Positions 23,537 through 29,345 of a stretch of 29,345 bases of DNA are shown piece after piece. The stretch comes from JABMRP01 sp964444795 (GTDB lineage Bacteria; Planctomycetota; Planctomycetia; Pirellulales; Thermoguttaceae). Every line of letters starts with the position of its first letter. Position 1 is the first letter of the stretch. A program made the translations under genes and the position numbers. The stretch is from assembly GCA_964444795.1 (NCBI GenBank), contig CAYUIQ010000097.1, positions 1 to 29,345 of the forward strand. Reading direction: 5' to 3'. The notes under the pieces were generated by a model, which was given only the letters and a program-made list of their open reading frames with translations, was not told the origin of the DNA and did no database searches.

Positions 23537-24562
23537 ATGCCACGCCTGCCTGCCGTCAAACGATTCGTCTCCAATACCGGGGTGCGGATCTACCGGATTG
23601 CCTGTCAAGCTTTCGCCGGGCTGACCGTCCGCGCCTACCTGCTGCTCGGGGCCGGACCACCCACGCTGATCGACACCGGCAGCGGACGCGACCACTCGAC
23701 CGAGCAGCTCTTGGCCGGGCTGGACGCCGTGCGAACCGAGTTCGGCGAATCGATCGGTGTTGGTGACGTCGAGCGAATCCTGATCACCCACGGACACGTC
23801 GACCACGTTGGGGGCGTTGCCGATCTCTTGCCGCACACCGACGCGATGGTGGGGATCCACCCGCTGGACGCGCGGGTGCTGACCGCCTTCCGTCAGCGGT
23901 CGGTCCTCGGTAACCGGCGCCGGCTTGCGTTCTTCCGCCGCGCGGGGGTCCACCCCGGGTTGATCGAGAAGCTCAATGCGGCCTACGCGATTCCCGGCCA
24001 GAAGACCGACCCCGTCCCGGTCGCCCTGGCATTGGACGACGGCGTACAACTCGACGGCCTGCAAATCATCCACACCCCCGGCCACGCGCCGGGGCACGTG
24101 TGCATCGCCGTTGGCGACGTCCTCTTGGCCGGCGACCACATCCTCGCGCGCACCATCCCGCAACTTTGGCCCGAGACTACGGCTCCCTACAACGGACTGG
24201 GGCACTACCTCGAATCGCTGGAGAAGATCCGCCGCGCTGGACCGTTCACAATCGTCCTGGCCGGGCACGAGCCGCCCGTCGACGACATCCCGCATCGCAT
24301 CGAGCAAATCGAAAACGCCCATCGGCGACGTCTCGGTCGCGTCGTGGATGCCGTGGCCGAGGCCCAGGGGCCGTTGACCATCGCCGACGTGACGCGGAGG
24401 CTCTACCCCAACATCTCGGGATTCTATCTGGTTCTAGCCTTGTGCGACGTCGGCGCTCGCGTGGAGTACTTGCATCAGAGGGGCCGGCTCGACGTGGCCA
24501 ACCTCGACGAAATCGAAAACGAGCCGGACCCCGCGTTTCAATATGTTGGGATGAGCGATTAG
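23537..24562 (+). CDS. Metallo-beta-lactamase fold hydrolase with C-terminal winged helix
   Basis: The 341-residue product shows the MBL zinc-binding motif THGHVDHVGG near residue 90. A second His lies in IIHTPGHAPGHVC, an Asp in LLAGDHIL and a late His in VLAGHEPP. The last 90 residues look like the BLACT winged-helix extension found on many such hydrolases (GPLTIADVTRRLYP). The enzyme is a soluble hydrolase of unknown ester or thioester substrate. I used the ATG at 23537; a GTG at 23498 preceded by GGAAGG could add 13 residues. The next gene starts six bases after its stop, and the pair is likely cotranscribed. The frame upstream of 23498 lies opposite the ModE gene and is not coding. Confidence 0.85.
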   Translation: MPRLPAVKRFVSNTGVRIYRIACQAFAGLTVRAYLLLGAGPPTLIDTGSGRDHSTEQLLAGLDAVRTEFGESIGVGDVERILITHGHVDHVGGVADLLPHTDAMVGIHPLDARVLTAFRQRSVLGNRRRLAFFRRAGVHPGLIEKLNAAYAIPGQKTDPVPVALALDDGVQLDGLQIIHTPGHAPGHVCIAVGDVLLAGDHILARTIPQLWPETTAPYNGLGHYLESLEKIRRAGPFTIVLAGHEPPVDDIPHRIEQIENAHRRRLGRVVDAVAEAQGPLTIADVTRRLYPNISGFYLVLALCDVGARVEYLHQRGRLDVANLDEIENEPDPAFQYVGMSD

Positions 24563-24568
24563 AAAACG

Positions 24569-25231
24569 ATGAACACGACGCGAACCGACGAACCACCGAC
24601 TCGCCCGCCCTACCCAGCGGTTTTGCTGCTTGGGCCGACGGGCGCGGGGAAGACGCCGCTGGGAGAGATGATTCAGGAGCGAGGGATGTGGGGTTGGCGC
24701 TGCCTGCATTTCGATTTCGGTCAGCAGTTGCGGCAACTCGTCGATGGCGATCGGCCCGACAACGTCGTCTCCCGCGCCGATCTCGATTTTCTCGCCCGGG
24801 TGCTCCATTCGGGGGCCCTGCTGGAAGACAAGGATTTTCCCATCGCCGAGCGGATCCTACGCTCGTTTCTCCGGCGAAACGACGCCGACCGGCAGACAGT
24901 CGTCTTGCTCAACGGCCTGCCGCGCCATGTGGGACAAGCGGCGGCCGTTTCACAAGACCACCGTCCGCTGGTCGACGTCACATGCGTCGTTCGCCTGGAA
25001 TGTTCGGCGGAAACAGTCTTCGAGCGAATCCGTGCCAACACCGGCGGCGATCGTGACGGACGAACCGACGACGATCTGGATGCCATCCGCCGGAAGCTGC
25101 AAGTTTACGAAAACCGCACCCAACCCCTGGCCGACTACTACCAGACCCTCGGCACCCGCATCGAAACGATTGCGATCACCGCGACCACGATCCCGGAAGA
25201 AGCCTATCACGAACTCGACCGCCGCCGGTAA
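24569..25231 (+). CDS. P-loop nucleoside monophosphate kinase-like protein
   Basis: The 220-residue product starts with a Walker A P-loop, LLGPTGAGKTPLGE near residues 21-34, and is shaped like an adenylate kinase. LLNGLPRH corresponds to the LDGFPR NMP-binding motif, and the region around RIRANTGGDRDGRTDDD replaces the lid. The YENRTQPLADYYQ helix fits the family C-terminus. Substrate cannot be deduced, and the altered NMP motif argues against ordinary adenylate kinase. Six bases separate it from the MBL hydrolase gene, suggesting an operon. The following 296 bases up to the Ser/Thr kinase hold no gene. Confidence 0.78.
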   Translation: MNTTRTDEPPTRPPYPAVLLLGPTGAGKTPLGEMIQERGMWGWRCLHFDFGQQLRQLVDGDRPDNVVSRADLDFLARVLHSGALLEDKDFPIAERILRSFLRRNDADRQTVVLLNGLPRHVGQAAAVSQDHRPLVDVTCVVRLECSAETVFERIRANTGGDRDGRTDDDLDAIRRKLQVYENRTQPLADYYQTLGTRIETIAITATTIPEEAYHELDRRR

Positions 25232-25424
25232 ACACGCCGCCCTGCCTGGCAACCGGGGAAACCCGAGAGAGTGGAAACGGGGGCGAGCGGACCGGGGGGG
25301 ATGGGCAACCTGCCTTGTGGCGGGGGGATTTCGTTTGCATTTTCTCCAAACTGCTGGTACACTCGGCACGTAGGACAATCGGGCCGTTTCACCACTCGTC
25401 GGCGGTGCATGTGCGCGCGATGAG

Positions 25425-25444
25425 ACCCCCTCGCCCGGGGGGGT
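25425..25444. other. GC hairpin upstream of the Ser/Thr kinase gene
   Basis: ACCCCC (25425-25430) and GGGGGT (25439-25444) can form a six-base-pair stem with an eight-base loop, in the gap before the kinase. No T-run follows. It could be the end of the previous transcript or part of the kinase leader. Confidence 0.25.
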
Positions 25445-25527
25445 GACGTAAATGGAATTCCGGCTTTCGGTTGCGTCGATTCGTGGACACGAATCGCCAC
25501 CCGGGCCGCTGGCTGGTGGGCAAGAGC

Positions 25528-28119
25528 ATGGCCGTTACCACGGCGGAGTCTTTTCTCGAAGTTCTTGAGGCGAGTCAACTGCTCGACGCCGAGCAATTGG
25601 CGACCGCCCGGGAAGCCGCCTCGGAAACGGCCGACCCCAAATCGCTTGCCCGGCTCCTGGTCCAGAAAGAGTTGCTGTCGCGCTGGCAGGCGGAGAAGGT
25701 TCTCGGCGGGCGCCGGGCTTTCTTTCTGGGTAAGTACAAGCTGATCCAACTCCTCGGCCATGGCGGCATGGGCCGTGTGTTTCTCGGCGAACACACGACC
25801 ATGAATCGCCGCGTCGCCCTGAAGATCGTCTCCAAGGAAGTCGGCCGCGATCGCGACTCGCTCGAACGGTTCTACGGCGAAGCCCGGGCCATCGCCCAAC
25901 TCGATCACCCCAATATTGTGCAGGCCTACAACGTCGACAACGAAGGCGACCGGCATTACATCGTCATGGAGTACGTCGACGGCCGGGATCTCGATGAGAT
26001 GGTCGAGGCGGACGGGCCGTTGGACTTCCAGCGGGCGGTCGACTTCATGCGGCAAGCGGCCGAAGGTCTGGCCCACGCCCATGGCCGCAATATGATCCAT
26101 TGCGATATCAAGCCGTCGAACTTGCTGGTCAATCGCGAAGGAACGCTGAAGATTCTCGACATGGGACTGGCCCGGCTGAGCATCGGCAAGAACGGCTCGG
26201 GGGTAGGTGAGCAAGAACAGGCCGTGCTGGGGACGGTCGATTACCAGGCCCCCGAGCAAGCGATGCGGAGTGACGACTTCGACCACCGGGCCGACATTTA
26301 TTCCCTTGGATGCACGTTCTATTTTCTGCTCTCCGGCCGTCCGCCGTTTCCCCAGGGGACGCTGCCGGAGCGAATCCTCAAACACCAAACCCAGCAACCG
26401 CAAAGTATCGCCGAACTCCGCGCCGGCACGCCTCCCGACTTGATCGCGATCTGCTCGAAGATGATGGCCAAGGATCCGACCGACCGTTACCAGTCGGCCG
26501 CCGAGATCGCGCGGGTCATGGCCGAGTGGCACCCGCCCCAAGAGCCGCTCATGCGCGCGATGCCGCTGGAGGAAGCGGTTCCGGTCGTCGATGCCCTGGA
26601 TGTGCAGTCGACGATGGTTCGCGCCGCCAACGGCTCCCAAGCGGACGGATCCGGCGAAGCTTCGGGCCTGAAGCAATTGGTCGGCAAGAAGCTGTTTCTG
26701 GCCCTCGGCGGACTTGCCGTCGCCGGTCTTCTCATCGGAGGGATCGTCTGGTGGGCGTCTTCCGGCGGTCCGTCATCCTCGGGAGTCAAGAAGTCGGGCG
26801 AGGGCAAAACGACGAGCAGCAAGAGCGCCGACCGGGAGAAGTCGAGACCGCCGCGCGACAAGAAGGACGATGATTGGGGGATCAAACCGCCGCCCGGGTT
26901 GATCGGGCCGAAGCCGCCCGAGGAAACACCGTCTCGGCCCAAACCACCACAAGAGAAGCCGACTCCCCCAGCACCGGTCGACCCACCCGAACAGCCTTCG
27001 CAGCCACCAGAAGAAAAACCACCGGAGGAGAAACCACCGGAGGAGAAACCACCGGAGGAGAAACCACCAGAAGAGAAACCACCAGAAGAAAAGCCGCCCG
27101 AGGAAAAACCACCGGAAGTAAAGCCGCCGGAGGATCCGTTCGCCCATCTGGGGACGCGGCTGCCATTGCCACCGCCGGAGAAAGACGCGAGCCCGGCCAC
27201 GTCGGTGTGGACCGAACTCGGCCGCCTGGGTGGCCGTCTCGACGCTCCCGTGGCGCTGCGGTTGGTCGGCGGGCAGGACGTCCTGCGATCCAAACGGCAA
27301 TTTGTGTTGACCGAAGAGACGTCGGGGGAAAAACTCTCGTGGCGGGTAGAAGTCGAGCCGCCGCCTCCCAGTGGAGCGGCCGAGATCGGACGGTTTGCCG
27401 TGGAAGACCGGACGTTGAGATTCCAGTGGCTGAGCGACTCGCGAGATGCGGCCCAACTTCGCTATTGCCTGTTGTCGCTTGCCGTCGACGGTAAGAGGCG
27501 GTTGTCGCCGCTGATCGAGCCGACACAGGGTGAGGCCCTGGTGGTCGATCTCGACCGGCCCTCGGTCTCGACGAAGATACCGCTGGACTCCGTCCCCGAC
27601 ATGAACAAGCTCCACATGGAGATTGTCAAGCTCGACGGGAAGTTTCCGCCAAACGAAATCAAGGACGGGGCTCGTGACGGGACCGACGTCGTTTTGCAGC
27701 GCAAAGACCACAACGGCAACATGGTCTCCCTGCTGACACTTCGCCTGACGTTTGCTGCCCGCGGGTCCGCGGTCGAGGTGGAGATGCGCCGCGTGTTGCC
27801 CGAGGGCTTGCCCCCGCGGTTCAAGTGGACCGATATTCCGATACGCATGAACCAGATCGACATGCAACGGCAGGCAAGGTTGGGCGAGGCGAAACGGATC
27901 CGCGACCAGAAACAGCGAGATCAGCAGATCCGGGAAATCGAGAACTTCTTCAAACCCGGCCTCGATAATCTGAAGTGGATGGAAGAGCGGTACAACGAAC
28001 TGAACAAACTGGCCCGGATTCGGCTAAGATTCTACCTGGACGTCAAGGATGCCGACACCGGTACCGTGCATCAGGTCGAGGTGATCCGGGCGGATCTCGA
28101 ACCGGGGCTTGATGAGTAA
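25528..28119 (+). CDS. Transmembrane Ser/Thr protein kinase (PknB-like) with PPEEK linker
   Basis: The 863-residue product has a helical N-terminal module (1-62) often seen ahead of planctomycete kinases. The kinase domain (about 68-335) has Gly loop LGHGGMGRV at 77-83, ATP-binding Lys99, catalytic HCDIKPSN at 191-198 and DMG at 211-213 in place of DFG. The HRD Arg is Cys192, so it is a non-RD kinase. A membrane helix (FLALGGLAVAGLLIGGIVW, about 390-412) is followed by a Lys/Pro-rich linker, eight PPEEK-like repeats (493-532) and a 330-residue extracytoplasmic domain of unknown family. TTG at 25471 is in frame, but the ATG at 25528 fits the kinase N-terminus. The stop overlaps the HEAT-repeat gene. 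Confidence 0.92.
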   Translation: MAVTTAESFLEVLEASQLLDAEQLATAREAASETADPKSLARLLVQKELLSRWQAEKVLGGRRAFFLGKYKLIQLLGHGGMGRVFLGEHTTMNRRVALKIVSKEVGRDRDSLERFYGEARAIAQLDHPNIVQAYNVDNEGDRHYIVMEYVDGRDLDEMVEADGPLDFQRAVDFMRQAAEGLAHAHGRNMIHCDIKPSNLLVNREGTLKILDMGLARLSIGKNGSGVGEQEQAVLGTVDYQAPEQAMRSDDFDHRADIYSLGCTFYFLLSGRPPFPQGTLPERILKHQTQQPQSIAELRAGTPPDLIAICSKMMAKDPTDRYQSAAEIARVMAEWHPPQEPLMRAMPLEEAVPVVDALDVQSTMVRAANGSQADGSGEASGLKQLVGKKLFLALGGLAVAGLLIGGIVWWASSGGPSSSGVKKSGEGKTTSSKSADREKSRPPRDKKDDDWGIKPPPGLIGPKPPEETPSRPKPPQEKPTPPAPVDPPEQPSQPPEEKPPEEKPPEEKPPEEKPPEEKPPEEKPPEEKPPEVKPPEDPFAHLGTRLPLPPPEKDASPATSVWTELGRLGGRLDAPVALRLVGGQDVLRSKRQFVLTEETSGEKLSWRVEVEPPPPSGAAEIGRFAVEDRTLRFQWLSDSRDAAQLRYCLLSLAVDGKRRLSPLIEPTQGEALVVDLDRPSVSTKIPLDSVPDMNKLHMEIVKLDGKFPPNEIKDGARDGTDVVLQRKDHNGNMVSLLTLRLTFAARGSAVEVEMRRVLPEGLPPRFKWTDIPIRMNQIDMQRQARLGEAKRIRDQKQRDQQIREIENFFKPGLDNLKWMEERYNELNKLARIRLRFYLDVKDADTGTVHQVEVIRADLEPGLDE
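27004..27123 (+). repeat. 15-bp tandem repeat encoding PPEEK units
   Basis: Eight 15-base units in frame encode seven copies of PPEEK and one PPEVK inside the kinase linker, just after the membrane segment. Copies vary mostly at third positions. The array probably forms an extended spacer and may vary in length between strains. Confidence 0.9.
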
Positions 28120-29188
28120 ACGCATGCGACGATTGTGGACATGGATAGTCTTCCTAGCCATTCCCGCGGCCGGATTTGGCCAGGACGCGCCGGATACCAA
28201 CGAGCCGGAACCGGCCGAATCGATCGTCGAGCGATTGGCGGCCCAATTGGAGAAGTCGCGAGACGAGATCCCCGGTCCGCCGGGCACCCCAATCCCGGCC
28301 GACCCCGGGCGGTGGCATGCGACCTACCGGCTGGGGCAAATGGGCCCCGCTGCCGCCGGCGCCGTCGAGGCGTTGGCCGGAGTATTGGCGGATCCCGAGC
28401 GGATCCATTGGGAGTACGTTCGCACCTCGGCGGCTTGGGCGCTGGGACGCATCGGCCCGGAGGCCGTGCCCGCGGTCGGCCCGTTGACCAAAACGCTTGC
28501 TTCGAGGCTCCCCTCGGTCCGCCGTCATTCGGCCCGGGCTTTGGGGCGTATCGGGCCCGCCGCGCTGGAAGCGATCCCCGCGCTAACCCGATCTCTGGGT
28601 GACGAAGACCACGCGGTGCGCATCAACGCGGCGTTGGCCCTATGGCAGATCGACGGCCATCCACAGGCCGTGCCCGCGCTAGTCGACTTGTTGCAGGAAG
28701 AAACGCCAACCACCGCCTACCGGGCGGCCGTGGCGCTGGGCGAGATCGGCCCCGACGCCGAGTCGGCGGCTGACGCCTTGGTCGAAGCACTGGGACACGG
28801 CGACGGCGACGTGCGCCGGGTATCGGCTCGGACGCTGGGCCGGATGGGTCAGGTGGCGATTCCCTCACTTCGGGAAACCCTGAACCGGCGCGAATCAATC
28901 GCCGGCCGCGGCGCGGTCGAGGCACTGGGCTGGATGACACCCAGCGAAGAGACGATCGCCCTGCTGATCGGAACGCTTGCCGATCCCAGCCCGATCGTTC
29001 GGGCCAGCGCCGCGCGAGCGCTGGGGCGATTCGGCCCCGAAGCCGCGGCCGCAACCTCGACACTGATCCAAGCAGTCAACGACCCCGAGGCCATGGTCCG
29101 TGACGCCGCCGCCCGCGCTTTGGGACGGATCAGGAAGCCGGCATCGCAGGGGGATTCCATGAAAAGCAGAGACCGCGCCGGCTCGTGA
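28112..29188 (+). CDS. Exported HEAT-repeat (PBS lyase-like) protein
   Basis: The 358-residue product has a signal peptide (TWIVFLAIPAAGFGQ) and about eight HEAT or PBS-lyase-type repeats, each ending in a phrase like RASAARALGRFGPEA. These form an alpha solenoid used for protein binding; no catalytic motif is present. The ATG at 28112 lies within the end of the kinase gene (eight-base overlap), so the two are translationally coupled, and the product may be a partner or substrate of the kinase's extracytoplasmic domain. A TTG at 28109 and an ATG at 28124 are other possible starts. The protein appears complete. Confidence 0.87.
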   Translation: MSKRMRRLWTWIVFLAIPAAGFGQDAPDTNEPEPAESIVERLAAQLEKSRDEIPGPPGTPIPADPGRWHATYRLGQMGPAAAGAVEALAGVLADPERIHWEYVRTSAAWALGRIGPEAVPAVGPLTKTLASRLPSVRRHSARALGRIGPAALEAIPALTRSLGDEDHAVRINAALALWQIDGHPQAVPALVDLLQEETPTTAYRAAVALGEIGPDAESAADALVEALGHGDGDVRRVSARTLGRMGQVAIPSLRETLNRRESIAGRGAVEALGWMTPSEETIALLIGTLADPSPIVRASAARALGRFGPEAAAATSTLIQAVNDPEAMVRDAAARALGRIRKPASQGDSMKSRDRAGS

Positions 29189-29235
29189 CATTCCGTAAGA
29201 AGACTAATCGTTTGTGCGTAATGCCTTCATGTCGA

Positions 29236-29257
29236 CCCACGGGATGCTGCCCGTGGG
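29236..29257. terminator. Strong CCCACGGG/CCCGTGGG hairpin after the HEAT gene
   Basis: CCCACGGG (29236-29243) and CCCGTGGG (29250-29257) form a perfect eight-base-pair stem with a six-base loop, followed by CTTAGAGCTCG. It lies between convergent genes and could end transcription from both sides. It also looks like a class of dispersed planctomycete palindromes. Only a weak T-run follows. Confidence 0.45.
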
Positions 29258-29293
29258 CTTAGAGCTCGATTCAGTGATCGCGTCTGCAAGGCC

Positions 29294-29345
29294 CTAGTCC
29301 CAATACGCCGTGTAGACCGCGTCGACCGCGTCGAAGTTGGTAGTG
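29294..29345 (-). CDS. 3' end of an unidentified gene (partial)
   Basis: A minus-strand frame enters from the right edge and stops at TAG (29296-29294), ending with TTNFDAVDAVYTAYWD. The open frame is short, so coding is uncertain, but the placement behind a hairpin and the convergent layout fit a gene end. Its family cannot be told from this piece. Confidence 0.35.
   Translation of the reverse strand, partial: TTNFDAVDAVYTAYWD

Noticed and set aside
25207..26676. 489-codon minus-strand open frame opposite the Ser/Thr kinase domain
   Set aside because: The plus strand encodes an intact kinase with all motifs. The minus frame is a GC-rich mirror with no domain.
26773..27867. Minus-strand frame rich in Trp/Phe/Arg across the PPEEK repeat
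   Set aside because: The repetition comes from the plus-strand tandem repeat read backwards.

Overview
The window looks like chromosome from a high-GC planctomycete, probably a Pirellulales-like lineage. The evidence is family content rather than a marker gene: a DUF1559-type pseudopilin (21393-20410), a PEP-CTERM exported protein (20301-19402), a transmembrane Ser/Thr kinase with a Pro/Glu/Lys linker followed by a HEAT-repeat protein (25528-29188), a Tat-exported sugar isomerase-like protein (2113-1205) and several large two-component proteins. No rRNA, tRNA or CRISPR array was seen. There is a 100-N assembly gap at 11581-11680.

Layout. 1-2113 holds a minus-strand pair, a Tat-exported TIM-barrel isomerase-like protein and an M42 aminopeptidase. 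2346-3785 is an exported protein with nine EF-hand loops. 8420-3787 is a minus-strand signalling operon: a CHASE-type histidine kinase, a stand-alone CheY/Rcp1-like receiver and a REC-PAS-HisKA-HATPase-REC hybrid. 8618-10779 is a translationally coupled pair, 5-formyltetrahydrofolate cyclo-ligase and glycerol kinase. 11180-14584 encodes a small exported Gly/Met/Gln-repeat protein, a membrane histidine kinase and an NtrC-type sigma54 activator. This order resembles zraP-zraS-zraR, and a sigma54 -24/-12 element lies upstream at 10872-10887.

About 14585-17235 is an accessory island, visibly more AT-rich, with two minus-strand genes inside plus-strand surroundings. Both genes sit next to inverted-repeat structures that look like integron attC sites. 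The clearest has a perfect GCCTAAC/GTTAGGC pair at 16687-16824, ending 12 nt before a start codon. I read this as a possible integrase-less gene-cassette cluster.

17236-19370 pairs an exported protein carrying a Cys-rich tail with a NapH-like polyferredoxin fused to an HMA-like fold. 23301-19402 is a minus-strand series: a ModE-type HTH regulator, a small polytopic membrane protein resembling an ECF S-component, a TiaS-like GIDDTD protein, a DUF1559 pseudopilin and a PEP-CTERM protein. A 24-bp perfect palindrome (22802-22825) lies between the regulator and the membrane-protein gene. 23537-25231 is an MBL-fold hydrolase and a P-loop nucleotide kinase. 25528-29188 is the Ser/Thr kinase and HEAT-repeat pair. 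A hairpin and the 3' end of another gene close the window.

The three most interesting points are the cassette-like island, the Zra-like triad with its sigma54 element, and the ModE/membrane/TiaS-like operon with its palindrome. All three rest on reading the sequence by eye and need searches to confirm.
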